NCBI GenBank assembly: GCA_949358305.1
Contig: OX442323.1
Span: forward strand, 9,772,500 to 9,836,499
Direction of reading: 5' to 3'
Length of the DNA: 64,000 bases
Source: Strigamia acuminata
Taxonomy: Eukaryota; Arthropoda; Chilopoda; Geophilomorpha; Linotaeniidae
Of the stretch, positions 12,098 through 24,800 are shown one piece after another. Position numbers and translations under genes: made by a program. The first letter of the stretch is position 1. The number at the start of each line of letters is the position of its first letter. Under the pieces are notes generated by a model. It did no database searches. It saw only the letters and a program-made list of their open reading frames with translations, and was not told the origin of the DNA.

Positions 12098-14433
12098 ATG
12101 GAGACACTATTAGAACAGCAGCGTCGGTATCACGAGGAAAGAGAAAGATTAATGGATGCGACGGTGAAAGAAATGCTCGTCAAAAAGGCCTCCGTAAGTG
12201 AAACGAATGGAATTAAATTGTTGTTGTTATTGATTGCAAATGCATTATTGCAGCACCGAGAACAGGTGAACGCGGATCATCGGCTGAAAATGTTACTGGA
12301 CGTGAGTAGGATCGATTAATTACGATGCAGCAGCGATTGAAATATTGCTTTTTTTCATGTTGCAGAGATACACCGAATGTACCGTGAATTTAAAAGACTT
12401 GTACGAGGACAAGGACGGGTGATTTTGATTCCGTTTGATTTTATTAATTAAGTAATTGATTGAATTTGCGCGTAGACTTCGAAAGGAAGAAGTGGCAGCT
12501 TTGTCCGGCCCGAATGAATTTGCCGAATTTTACAGCCGGCTCAAAGCGATCAAAGATTTTCATCGGCGCCACCCGAACGAGGTTGAGCACTTTTTCGAAC
12601 TTTCTTTCTTGTTTAGTACATTTTAATTATTACATTTCATTTCGTTTTGTTTTGTCAGATATCGATCCCGATGTCCGTGGAATTTGAGGAACTTGGCAAA
12701 ATTCGAGAGAATCCGACGGAAGAGACGTTAAACATGGTGGAGTTTACCGACGAGGAGGGCTACGGCAAATTTCTCGATTTGCACGAATGCTACGAGAAAT
12801 ATTTGAATCTGAAAGGAATCGAAAAACTCGATTACATCACTTACTTAACTATATTCGACCAGTTCTTCGATATTCCCAAAGAACGGAAAAATAACGATTA
12901 CAAAAAGTGAATCAATTCATTTCATTCCCAAATTCTAAACTTAGAATGATTTGATTTTATTTTATTTTTTTATTTTTTTTTATTTTTTTATTTTTGCCAG
13001 ATATCTTCAGACGATGCTGGAGTATATGGAAGATTATTGCGTTCGAGTAAAACCTCTGTTGGATCTGAACGAAGTAAAAGTTTATATTTAATGAATTTAT
13101 GATTGAATTTTTCTGAAATTTGAAGTAATTTTTATTTGACAGGAAGTGGACAGCATCCAGTCGGAGTTCGAACGTCAGTGGGAAGCGGGAACTTTTCCAG
13201 GCTGGCCGGTGACTAATTAAATGATTAAACTGATTAAAATGATTAAAACGATTGAAATGAATTAAACTGTTTGTTGAATTTGCAGAAAGAAACAGGAAGT
13301 GTATTGACGCACGCCGGCGCTCACTTGGACTTGTCGGCATTTTCGTCGTCGGAGGAATTGGCCTCGCTCGGTCTGGATCGTCTCAAGTCCGCTTTGATGG
13401 CGTTGAAATTGAAATGCGGAGGGTAAATTAGTCTGAACATTTCAAACAAATAATTTTTTTATTTTATTTTATTTTATTTTTATTTTTTTATTTTTTTAAA
13501 TTTGAATATTAATGGACAGGACTCTGGAGGAACGGGCCAAGCGTTTGTTTCTCACCAAAGGAAAACAAATCAACGAATTGGACCCGACGCTCGTGTCGAA
13601 GGCGAAACCGGGCAAAGCGAGCAAAGCGCGCGAGGCGGAGCGCCAGAAGGAGGTGGCGTTTCTCGAAGCCCAAATGTATCGCCTTATCGAGATTTTATCC
13701 GTGAGCAAAGATTAAGATTAGGATTGATTAAGACGTGCCGTCGTAAACGTCGGTTGGTTCGATTGCAGGAACAACGGCAGGCGACCAAGGAGAACGTGCA
13801 GCGCAAGCAGGCCAGAACGGACGGCGAGAGGGAGGATTCGGACGCCGAAGTGAGCGAGGAGGAGTCCGAGGAAGAAGAAGACAACGACATTCCTTACAAC
13901 CCAAAGAATTTGCCGCTCGGATGGGACGGAAAAGTGCGGCATTACATTACATTTGTCAATTTTTCAATTTTTCAACGTTTTAATGTCTGAATTTGGATTA
14001 ATGTTTGAATTTGGATTTGTATTTGGCAGCCCATTCCGTATTGGCTTTACAAGTTGCACGGACTGAACATCAGCTACAATTGCGAGATTTGCGGCAACTA
14101 CACGTACAAGGGGCCGAAAGCGTTCCAGAGGCATTTCGCGGAATGGCGTCACGCGCACGGGATGAGGTGCCTGGGGATCCCGAACACGGCGCATTTTGCC
14201 AACGTGACTCAGATCGAGGACGCCGTGGCTCGTAAGCGCGTTTTGCAAATTTTAATTGAAATATTTTATTAATATTTTGCAACATTTTGTTGGCGTTAGT
14301 TTGGGCCAAATTGAGGATGTACAAAGACTTGGAACGGTGGAAGCCCGACACCGAGGAGGAGTACGAGGACAGCATCGGCAACGTGGTCAACAAGAAAACA
14401 TACGAAGATCTAAAGCGACAAGGTTTACTCTGA
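12098..14433 (+). CDS. SF3A3: splicing factor 3A subunit 3 (SF3a60)
   Basis: Twelve exons: 12098-12193, 12254-12301, 12366-12418, 12476-12581, 12659-12906, 13001-13073, 13143-13208, 13286-13422, 13520-13700, 13769-13933, 14030-14231, 14300-14433. They give 502 residues against 501 for human SF3A3. The N-terminus [20 protein letters not shown] is the family signature. The middle carries a SAP-like segment ([29 protein letters not shown]). Near the C-terminus is the matrin-type C2H2 zinc finger ([28 protein letters not shown]). In the nucleus SF3a60 joins SF3A1 and SF3A2 on the U2 snRNP and helps branch-site recognition. The gene looks intact. Confidence 0.97.
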
Positions 14434-15683
14434 ACTCAACTCAACTAACGATCCGAGCCGCCTTTTCTTTTTTACATTTAATTAATACAAAAATTAAACA
14501 AAAATACAACAAAAAATCAATAATAAGAAAAATAATAATAAGAAGAAAAAATAAAAAAAATGTCTACATCGATCAATATTGTTAGTGTCTTTTTTCCTCA
14601 AATAACCCGCATTGAGAAATGAACTCGGCGACACGTGTAAAGAATCCGTCCATCCATCGAATGCATTCGCCAATCACCCACCACCTTTTCAAACGTTGAA
14701 CCTGCGAGGCGAGCCGAGTGGAGCCGAGGAGAGGAGAGGCGGAGTGGACTCTACCGGGCCAGGCAAATGGGGATTGGCAGAAATGGACTTGTCCGCTCTC
14801 CCTCTCCCCACGACAACGGATTGGAGACACGTGTGGAGGTCATTGTTGATTGTCGATCGACAAAATATTGCGCACGTGGAGAAACGGATCGGTCGACTTT
14901 GACCTTGAATTAATAAACAAACGCGCGTTAACCGCCGAGCGTCCTCCCGACGACCTTGAAAACGTTGTAAAACGCGCGAGGCGCACGTGCGAGTGCAATT
15001 TGTTCGGTTTGGCCGCACGTGCCGTCGGGCGTGACGTCAGCTAGAGACATCTGCCTGTCGGCTCAAGGTTGGGCCAAGGTCGGCTTCCACCAACTCGGTC
15101 GATCGGTGCCGTACGAGTACTAGAGCGCACGCGTCAGGGTCACGCGCCCGAGTTTCAAGGCTGCCGAAGCAGTTCAAGGGCGACTCGTGCGCGGTGCTCG
15201 CGAAATCGACCTTGATTTCGCTCCTTCTCACCGACAGGAGAGAGAGAATCGTTGTTGACCCCTCTCTCTCTTTCGTTTGCCAAATGGTACGATCCGGAAC
15301 GTGAACTCGACCGAATGCCGAACGTCCCCGAAACAATATAGGTAGATGGACCCGATCCCGATCCCGATCCCATACCGACCCATCCATTCTTTTTGGCAAT
15401 CACGTTCACCAAAACACAACCTGTTCGTTAAAAAACATTCAAAAACTAAAATATTTTGTGTTTTACTTCAATTTTAAACCAAAAATGACATCATTTCCTG
15501 TTTAAACCCATGTAAAAACTTAAAATACACTTAAACTAAAATTGTTATTTTAATTTTTGAATGCAGCTAGTACTGTTTAGTTTAAAAATTAGAAATAGTT
15601 TAATAACATGAGGCACCTTGCGAGCGCTTCTCCAGCGGAATTAGTATCGTATTTCGTCGCTAGTCGTGTTTTATTAAGAAGAG
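14434..15683. promoter_or_regulatory. 1.25-kb intergenic island with clustered nuclear-receptor-like sites
   Basis: No convincing gene lies here. The 14600-15400 part is GC-rich and motif-dense, unlike other gaps in the window. Extended nuclear-receptor half-sites occur at 14900-14908 (TGACCTTGA, reverse of TCAAGGTCA), 14951-14959 and 15207-15215 (CGACCTTGA), 15063-15071 (TCAAGGTTG), 15074-15082 and 15134-15142. ACGTG cores recur near 14628, 14827, 14872, 14984 and 15014. A GATCCC triplet repeat is near 15352. It may be a promoter/enhancer for DGCR6 or for a distant gene. The last 250 bp before DGCR6 are plain AT-rich DNA. Confidence 0.5.
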
Positions 15684-16506
15684 ATGTCGGCTCTGTTCGG
15701 CGATGAACTCGCTAGCAAGGAATTGCTTCAAGAAAAACACTACTATTTATTCAACGAACTACAGAATATGGCGAGAGAATTGCCACCGTAAGTCTTGCAA
15801 GTTTTCTTTTAAATTCTATTTTTATTACTGTCGTGCTTATTTATTTTTTCCAAGTAAATATCAACAGCGTCTTCCCTACGAGTTGTTGTCGGCGTTGGCG
15901 AATTCACTTTTGGACGGAACCGTTTACGAAATAGCGAAAGGACTCGTGGACATTCAACAGATGACCGAGAAGAATATGTGCACTCAAAGGATTCAGTTCA
16001 TCAGCGCTCAGAAAAGTCAGTTTCTCTCGACATTTTTTTAAAATCTTTTAATGATGGTGTTGTTGACAGGGGAAATGGAAGAACTCATAAAAAAATACAA
16101 AGAACACGCCACTTCTTCAACAAACTCGAACAGCATCGGCATCATTCAACAGCGCTTGGATAAAGAAAAACAGGTCGAGCAATAAATAATAAATCCAATT
16201 GATTCAATTGAATGAACGAATCATATTTGTTATTCAGGCTCTGGAAAAACGTCACGCCGAAGACCTCGTGAGATCGGATATGAAACGAATACTCGAGCTG
16301 GATCAAACGGTCAGCATTTTAATTTAATTTAATTTAATCTAACCTAATTTAACCAATTTATCGCATTTGACTCGCAGGTGAGCGATCAACAAGTGACATT
16401 GGAAAAAGCCGGTGTACCCGGTTTCTTCGTGACTAACAATCCGAACGAAATTCGTTTGCAGATGTATTTGTTGGAGTTCATGCAAAAATTGCTAGTTTCT
16501 CATTAA
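15684..16506 (+). CDS. DGCR6: DGCR6 / gonadal family protein
   Basis: Five exons (15684-15787, 15855-16015, 16070-16173, 16238-16309, 16378-16506) give 189 residues. Family blocks are clear: [20 protein letters not shown] followed by [14 protein letters not shown], and later [20 protein letters not shown] followed by PGFFVTNNP, which align along the length of human DGCR6 and the fly gonadal protein. The central part is predicted coiled coil ([29 protein letters not shown]). The biochemical role of the family is poorly defined; human DGCR6 lies in the 22q11 deletion interval. The start is the first ATG upstream of the conserved block. Nothing looks broken. Confidence 0.93.
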
Positions 16507-16689
16507 CCGAAATAAATTATTTTTTTATATTTTCATTTTTATTATTATTATTTTTTTTTATTTTTTTTTTTTTAAATCTTTTTTTGTAACGGCGCTCCCG
16601 CCAGGGCACCATGCGGTCGCTAACCGAGATGGTAATCAATATCGGTCATTTCTCGATGACACATTTCGTGGTGATCTAGAGTAGTCGTA

Positions 16690-17793
16690 ATGGTGACGGG
16701 AACATTAAACTTCATTTTTTGCGTACTGTTGCACTGTGTCATTGCGTACGCGAATGAAAGCTATGTGGATTTCTTGGAGTACGATCTAAAGTACGTCGAG
16801 AATGACCTTCGGTTTAACAGTTGCCACACTTTGCTGGAAACTTACGCGTCGGCGTCGGCCGAGTTTTCGAAGTGTTTAATAATGAACGCGAAACCCATCA
16901 GCGTGTGCAGAAAGTGCGAAAAAGAACATAGAAACGCGTCAGAAGCGTACGCCGTCATTGAGGTATTAATTAATTTATTTCTTTTATTTCTTTTATTTAT
17001 TTATTTACTTGTTGACAGAACGAGTGCGACGACGTGCTGCTCAACGCCGATCGCTTGCAGGTCGTCGGAACCGCGAACGAAAACAACGAGAATTTGTGGT
17101 CGCGGGCCAATTGCGAGAGTAAACAATTTATTGCCAACGAGCTCACGATTGGGAAGAATGTAAAAAAAAAAATTGTTTTGTAAACTTGCAGATTGCTACA
17201 ACGTCACAAGCCACGAATTGACCACGAACTGCCAACAGTTTTTCATTTTCTTCAACGAAACCCAAGATTGTTTCCTTCGGTTTAACCTGACCACCGAAGG
17301 GCCGAACAAAGCGTGCGAAAAATGCAACGTGTCCTACAACAAACTCAAGGAACATTACAAAAGCCTCTCGCAAGAATACGACTTCGGTTATCTGTGCATG
17401 GACATCGTCGACGCGGTTCGCACATTTTATTTTAATAAATAAATAAATAATTTTAATTTAATTTGATTTAATTTAATGTTTAAATCCAAATGAAATTTCA
17501 GATGAACATGACGAGAAGGACGTGGAACGAATTCGACTGCATTCGCATCAACAACAACGTGTTCGTGCTGTTTTCTTTGATCACATTCTTGTGCTTGACG
17601 CCCGTGGTTCTCTACCTAAGCAACTGGATCAGTTCGGACGAGGTCAAAAGCCGAATAATACCGCGTACGTGAAATGCCGCCTGTTTTAAACATTTTCTTG
17701 CTTTTTGCTTTAATATTTGTTCTATGGATATTTGCAGAAAAGCGTTTAGTAGCCACACGAAGTCACGCACAATTATCGTCCGTCAATTTTTGA
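16690..17793 (+). CDS. OSTM1: OSTM1, lysosomal ClC-7 beta subunit
   Basis: Five exons (16690-16962, 17019-17118, 17192-17415, 17502-17664, 17738-17793) encode 271 residues. There is an N-terminal signal peptide (TLNFIFCVLLHCVIAYA), a cysteine-rich, N-glycosylation-rich lumenal domain with paired C..C motifs (VCRKCEKEH, KACEKCNVSYNKLKEHY), the family signature DIVDAMNMTRRTWNEFDC, one membrane helix (VFVLFSLITFLCLTPVVLYL) and a short cytosolic tail. OSTM1 is the obligate partner of the lysosomal chloride/proton exchanger ClC-7 and stabilises it; loss causes osteopetrosis in mammals. Length is shorter than human (about 334). The 3' end converges on MEAF6, only 99 bp away. Confidence 0.93.
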
Positions 17794-17800
17794 AAATAAA

Positions 17801-17830
17801 AACTCACTCAACTCAACTCAACTCAACTCA
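17801..17830. repeat. ACTCA pentanucleotide repeat
   Basis: A short run of ACTCA units lies in the 99-bp gap between the convergent OSTM1 and MEAF6 stop codons. Confidence 0.8.
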
Positions 17831-17892
17831 CTCGCTGTCAAAAGTCATCCTGTAACAGATAATTTATTCTTGTACAAAGGAAAATGACGACG

Positions 17893-18668
17893 TTATTTTT
17901 CGCACCTATGTCTCGTTTTTTTGTTGCCCTTTTTAATGCGATGCGAATTCTTGGACACTTTACTGAGCGTGTCGCGTTGGCCGACGGGCGACGTGGTGCC
18001 GTTCGGCGTTGAATTGAGGGGTCCGTTGGACAACACGTTGTTGGCGGTCCCGCTGCTGTTGCTGTTGTCGTCGCTGCCGCTGTTGTTGGCCTGCGACTCG
18101 GTCTCGCTGTTGCGTTCTTTCTCCTGGTTCTGGTCCACTATCCCGCTCACAGCCTACGAAATAATCAATCCAATTTAATGCGCCCCTCTTTGTCATTTTA
18201 CAATCGTTCGTCCTTACGGCCATGGACGTGATTGAGGATTTCGAAAACAGCCGCTCGGCATCTTTGTATTTGCGATTTCGTTTGTCAGCTTTGCTGTTTG
18301 TGTTTCTACGGAAAGAGAGAGTAATGGAAGTAATGGCTAAGCAAATGAGGTCAACTGCTTTATACTTGTTCGTGACGAGATATCTGTCCCAGCCGCGGAT
18401 GATGTTGCCGTATAGTTGAGTATCTTCCAAGTAGCTGCCTTCGAACGCGTAAATTTGTCGCTCCAGGTTAGCTAAAGTGTCCTGAAATGTCAATGTCAAA
18501 TGTGACCGATTTTGAATTTTTACATTTTACATTTTCAACTATTCTTGTTATTATTAATAAAAGGAAGGAATTTCGGATGCTACTTACCGCAATTTCGGCT
18601 CTTCGTTTCACGAGTTCCGCGAGTTCGGCTCGGGTATCGATGATGATCGTAGAATGCTTGGAGGCCAT
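17893..18668 (-). CDS. MEAF6: MEAF6 / Eaf6, histone acetyltransferase complex subunit
   Basis: Four minus-strand exons (18588-18668, 18366-18481, 18218-18305, 17893-18153) encode 181 residues. The N-terminal half is the highly conserved Eaf6 domain: [20 protein letters not shown] then [18 protein letters not shown] and [11 protein letters not shown], a coiled coil followed by the invariant WDRYL block. The C-terminal half is S/N/K-rich and ends in a basic tail ([16 protein letters not shown]). MEAF6 is a scaffold subunit shared by NuA4/TIP60 and the MOZ/MORF and HBO1 acetyltransferase complexes in the nucleus. Its start codon lies head-to-head with the SPAG17 start, with 29 bp between them. 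Confidence 0.95.
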
Positions 18669-18697
18669 TTTGTTGTCAGCCGGAAGCGGATGCGGTG
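18669..18697. promoter_or_regulatory. 29-bp gap between divergent MEAF6 and SPAG17 start codons
   Basis: With the MEAF6 ATG at 18668 (-) and the first SPAG17 ATG at 18698 (+), only 29 bp separate the coding regions. Promoters and 5' UTRs must overlap the opposite genes, or the true SPAG17 start is further downstream. Confidence 0.5.
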
Positions 18698-21600
18698 ATG
18701 GAAGGAGCGTTGTGCGATTGCGCGACCTCGAGCGCGAAGATGTTTTTGAATCGAGATTCACGACGGGGTAAGGGGCCGGGACCAGCCTTGCAGAGTATAG
18801 GGTTGTCACAACCAATGATTCGGCAGGATACGAAACGTTCGGGGCGAATTGTGGATGGACTGCCCGACTGGGAGAACGGTTTGATGGCGTCGTCGGTTTC
18901 CGAGGTATGACCAACGATGCGTCTCGTCGTCTCGTCGCCTCGTCTTCTCGGCAAATGAAATGAGTTGTATAATGACTCGAGTTTTGTCTGTTTGCAATTG
19001 CAGGACAATTGGAGCGTGAGTCTCGGATTGGTGATTCCGGTGAGCGGCGGCGAGGGCGAGCTGGTCAACTGGCTGCTCGGCGAAATCAAGAGCGGAAACC
19101 GACAACGCTTCAGAGCCCTCACCTACAGCGAAACTATTCAAATGGTGAGAGAAAATGATGCACACGAATTGAATTGAATTGACGTACTGTATTAACATAG
19201 GTCGAAGGCGGCGTGTCGTCCTTCAAGTCCAAGTCGCTGTCGTCCAATATCCAGTTCAGCGAGGTGCTCACCATGGCCAAAGCCAATTTGGTGGAAACCA
19301 GGATGCTCACGCCCGAGTTGCTTGCCAAACTCATCAAATTTCAAATCCTCATATTGAAAAACGAGTCTATGAAAGTGACCTAGCACTTGATTAATTAATA
19401 TTTACTTACTATAATCTGTATGGTGTTATATATATTTATTTCACCTAAGGAAACGAGCAATTCCACGCCGAAATCGGACAAAAGCAAATCGCCGAAAGCG
19501 TCGGTGTCGGGCGGCGTGGAACCGTCGCGTACGAACCGGCTCAAGTACCGGAGCGGCGAGGGACTGCCGACCGAGCTGATTGGCGACGAACCGTTCTCGG
19601 GACCGAATTTGTACGTTTTGCTCTTCGGTTTTCACGATGCGAATTTGATAACGGCGCTGGAGACGGTGAATTTGCCGTTGGACACGGTCATCAAGGTGCA
19701 GTTGATTTGGGAGAAAACGGCGCCCGAGCAGGAGTCGTCGATCGACGATTTGAAGCCGTTTCAACTGCCCGGGCTGATCGAGGCCGAGAAAGTCTTGCAC
19801 AAAACTCTTCGTCACTTCTGGAAGAAGTTTAAGTCGGTGTTCCTGAATGCCGAATCGACGTCGCAACTGCACGACGTGATTTTCCAGGAACTGCAAGTAG
19901 TGAGCAACGACGTGCCCTCCATCATGTGCAGCTCGGACATTCAAGTGATTAACAAAAACAACAAATAATACTCCCTACATTTTTTGTACATTTTTTTGCT
20001 ACATTTTTTTGCTTCTTTGCACGTAGAACTCGTTCCGGGCGAGCCTCTTCACGAATCTCTCGAAATTGATGTACAACGTTCAAGATTTGAAACGACAACA
20101 TCAAAACTGGCTCAACCACATCAGTTTCGTGCACGTGCCGTCATTCGAGGATCAGAGAGACGAATTTTTTGAAAGTAGTGCACCATGTTATGTCTTGTCT
20201 TTATTACGTTTTATTCTTTTTTTTATTTTGTTTCGAGAAATACGATCGGAGTTGGGGTTGGATTCGGATGAGGAGATTTTGGCGCACGCGCAGTTGCCGC
20301 TGCCGGACATGCAGCATTACGAGTCGCTGTTGGAGAACCTGCCGAACGAGAGCGTGTCGGTGCCGATCGTGCTGCACTGCATGATCGAGCAGGTGGTGGA
20401 GACGGTGAAGAACGACGGCCGGCCCGTGTCGGAGCTGATGGTGAAAGAGGAGAGCGACAGCCTGAGCACGCGTTTGGAGAAATTGTTCGACAAGTGCATG
20501 CTAAACGTGGCTCCGCCGATGCAGTTTCTGCCGTCCGTCAACACCTACAACCCGATGCTCATCTACTACGGCGACGAAATCAGAAGCAGGACGCACCACG
20601 TGAGCGGTGCATCGCGCCCGTTCGACCTGGAGGGGATCAGCAACGCGTTGGTGAGGACGCACCCGATCCTGAGGGCGGTGCTGGAATTTCCGCTCATCTC
20701 GAGCCAGCAGCGGAGCGCGCAGCTGGCGCGCTATCAGAATCTGCTCTCGCTGTTTCGATCGGGGGAAATGAGCCCCGCAGAGGTCGATTGGGTTCTCAAA
20801 GTGCTCACGTTCGAATCGATGACGCTGCAGACGTCCGACATGCACGGCAATATCAACAAACAGTTGCAGCCGCCCATCCCGTGGGATGACCCGTTCACGC
20901 TGCAAGTGACGGGCGCCGAAGTAACGACTAATAAAAGCTGAATTGCTTTTATTTTTCTTTTCTTTTCTTTTCTTTTCTTTTGTTTTGTTTCTTCAGTTTT
21001 CCGACGACAGAAATTTCCCCGTCGTCAGCAACTTCACGAAAGGCGGAAGGACCGTTTGCTGCGTGAGCGAGTCGAAAACTGGTGAGCGACTGGTGAGCTT
21101 CACGTCGTTGAAGTTCTGCAACGATTCCAAGGACTGGATCCAGTGCGAGTGCATGATCCGGCGCAGCGATCTTCGGAGTGCGTCGAGGTCGAACAAGTCG
21201 GTGATCACCAACTCGCGATGCAACCAGTGCGCCAAGGGCTGTCCAGAGCTTGTCGCGTCGTCAGGCTCGGCCGCGTCGCAATCGCGACAGTTCGCTTGGC
21301 TGAGGAATCTGGAAGATTACGACCACGTCGAGTACTATCCGTCGAACGTGCTCCAGCAGGTGCTGAACGAGGCGCTGAACGTGCATCACTGCGTCGACAT
21401 CATCTACCACAAGTGCGACCCGTGCCACCTGCTGGTGCTGCACAACCCGTTCAACTCGGAGAAGCATTGCTGCATGTTGTGGAGCACGACCATCAACACG
21501 AACGTCTACCTGCGCAACTTCCAGCTGCACGTGCTGGCGCTCATTTCCAACTGGATCGACAAGGAGGAGGCCACCTACGATAATTACCGAGTTGCAACTA

Positions 21601-21860
21601 AATATTTAATTTAATTCATTTAATTCAATTTAATTTAATTTAATTTAATTTAATTTAGCGCTCGCAAGAGTCGTCAGGAAAACGCTCGACGGGCGATTCG
21701 TATCGCGAGGTGGATGACAGCTCCAATTTCTCTTTGTCGAAGATAATGGGCGATCCCGAGTGGGTTCCGCAATCGATCATCAATTCACTCAAGCGCCAGA
21801 ACGTGCAGGACGACATTGCCTTGCCAGCCGTCGGATTGACGTCTTTCGGACAGGTGCGTT

Positions 21861-21896
<36 letters not shown>

Positions 21897-24800
21897 TATT
21901 TTTTTATTTTTTTCTTTCTTTCTTTCAGGGCGAATTGTTGAAATTGAAATTGAAAGACGCGAACGAGCGGAAGACGAAGAGCAAGACGGAATCGGAATCC
22001 GAATATAAGCGGCCGCGCAACGAAAGCATCTTTTCGGCCGAGGCGTTGAAACGATGCTCGCAAGCGACGACTCTGCTGAAGGAAGACAAGCAGGAGGCGG
22101 AGGAGGAGGATGAGGAGGACGGCGTGGTGATGGAATTGATGGAATTGGGAAGTGTGGAAAAGAAGTGGTTTGAGAATGTTAACAACAGTTCCAGGGCTAC
22201 GACGTGGGCAATTTGATCCTGCACATTTCGGGCTCCACCAACTACCTGTACCCTGGCTGCAAGTCGCAGATCTGCGTAGAAAAGTACGTGTACGTGGAGG
22301 GACGGCAGCGCATCAAGGTCACCGTTTACGACCAGGGCAACTACGTGTACGTGCACGCGCCGATCGTGGAGCGCACAGGCCGCTGGCCCGAGAGCATCCA
22401 AGTGATTTTGTCCGACGGCATTTGCGTGCACGCCAGACGCGAAGTTGCTGGCTCGCACGTGTCGCAAAACTCCAAGTCGATCGATTCGTCGTACGTTTCG
22501 TCCGAGCCTTCGAACGTCGGCGAACAGTCTGACGCTTCGTCGGCCAAGAATTCCGTGCAGGGTTTGGACGCGTCCACCACTATGTTGAACGAGTGGATCG
22601 GACAAGTGGAGTCGGCGCTCTGCCTCACGTTCTCGCTGCCCAACAACCTGATGGTGCAGGTCGTGGCCGACTCTGAGCACGATTCGTTTCTCGTGCGCCA
22701 GTTTTTCAGCGGCGACGAGGCGGGCGACGAGCTCTGCCGCACCGTCACGCTCAACGGGAACGTGATTCGGACGCTCAAGAAAAACCGGACGGAAGTAAAT
22801 CATTAATTGTTTTTTAGCAAATTTTTTAGAAAATTTAATTTAAATTTATTTTTTTCGAGATTTTACAACCCGACGGATCCGTGTTGAAAACTGATTGGAG
22901 TTTGTTCAGCGACGAAGTCGTATCGAAATCGCCCGTCCCGTCTGTGAAAGGTTCCGAAACCGCTTAAACATCGATAATTATTATTTTTTGATCATTTTTT
23001 CTTCTCCCCTCCACACAAAAGAAAGCCATGTTAGCTTGAAGGCAGAAAGCGAAACGATGGATTCGAGCATGTCTCGCATGTCTCGCATGTCGCTATTCAT
23101 CGAGAAGGAGGAGAAGAAGGAGAAAGAAAAAGAGAAAGAGGAGCCCGAGCCCGAGCCGGAGGAAGAGTCGTGGAAAATGTCAACAGCGACTGGGCCACCG
23201 TGGACCGTGCTCACGCCGAGAGGACGACAGTATGAGGTGCAGACGGGCGTGTGGACGTTGACGGAGCGCGACAGCGTGTTGGCGTATGGCGCCACCGATC
23301 CCGGAACCAAAGAGGTGAGAAACCAAGAGGAGAGAGAGAGAGAGAGGGCAAAGCAAAATGATTAGAGTTGTAGCAATTTGATGAAATTTGCAGGAATATC
23401 GGGCGAGGGAAGACGGACTTCACATAATTCACAAGCTGAATCGTCATTACATTGCTCACCATTACGAGGGAACGCGAATAAGTAGCTACTACAAAGGAGC
23501 GATGCACACAGACAAGATCCGCGTAGAAAAGCCGCCGTTCGCGGCGGTGACGGCCGACCCGGAAGGCGGCACATTCCACGTTCAATTGAGTCAAGTGCGC
23601 TCGGTTAGTTTTTTCTTGGGATGGATTAATGAATTAAGTCGTTCGTTCGTAGAATTTTAGCTTGGTCGTAAAGCCGAGCGGTACGTGCGTCATTCACGGC
23701 AAGAACGGAACGCAATTTGCGTACCACAGCGACGGCAGTTTGCTGTTCACGCCCGAGTGCCAGAACTGCCCGGCCGCGGCGAAAGTGCGCCCATTCACCA
23801 CGTTCGTCGTGTACCCGTACGAAGAGACGATCTTGGAATGCTACGACCACCTGGGGCAGCAGTTCTCGGTCAAGTCGAACGGCGTGATGACCGTGTCCGG
23901 CGTGGCGGCCTCGGCCTCGGCCTCGGCCTCGGCCTCACCTTGCGAGGAGAACGAGCTGCTCAACAGGAGATACGTGATCGCGTATCCGGACGGGAGCGGC
24001 TCGGAGCTGGTGGACGCGCGACGCATGGAGGAGATCGTGAACGCAAGTGCCGAAAACCCGCTCTGCCAAATCGACTCCAACTTAGTGCCGAACAACGCGT
24101 GCGTGAACGGGCTGCAGATTTTCAGCCCGTTGGCCAAGACGTGCCTGGACGCGTGGGTCACGAGCTACGAGATGGACTCGATCGTGCCGAGCGGGTTGAC
24201 GAGCAGAGACCTGCGGCCGATTTCGCCGCTCGGCGACGGCGGGCGGCGCTACTCGTTCGGCTGCGGCGTCGGCAACGGGCTGCACGTGCGGCCCGTCGGC
24301 AAGCTGGACACGGGCGCCGCCCGCTACGCCGAATACCCGCAGGTGTGGCAGCTGAGGAACTTCCTCAAGTTCCGCAAAATCACGGCCGAGACGAGGGAGC
24401 TGTTTCAGAAGAAAGTCGCCGAGTTGAACAAAGTGCTGAGGCAACTGGACACGCAGAGCCAGCGCGCTCGCACCGTCGATTTCCGGCCGAGCACGGAGCA
24501 GCAGTTGTCGGCCAGTCTGCTGTCGCTGGCCAAGGCCACGGGGTTGCCCAGTCGGTCGAACATGTCAGCCCGTCGTCGAGTTTGGTTTTTAAAAAAAATG
24601 TTGCATTTGCAGGAAAAAGAAGCTGCAAAGGGATCACGTCGAGCGCGGCTGGCGCCGAAAAGCCGTCCAAGTCGGCGACCAAAGTGCGCGTGGCAAGCCG
24701 GATGGCCAAGGAGGACAGCCTCTACCGGCTGTGCGGCGACATTCGCTTCAACCGAAACCATCTGTTGGGCTACCGGACCACCGACAGTCTGCCGCCCTTC

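Noticed and set aside
15037-15419. Minus-strand frames of 63-120 codons in the intergenic island
   Set aside because: They mutually overlap, have no splice partners or recognisable domains, and track local GC content.
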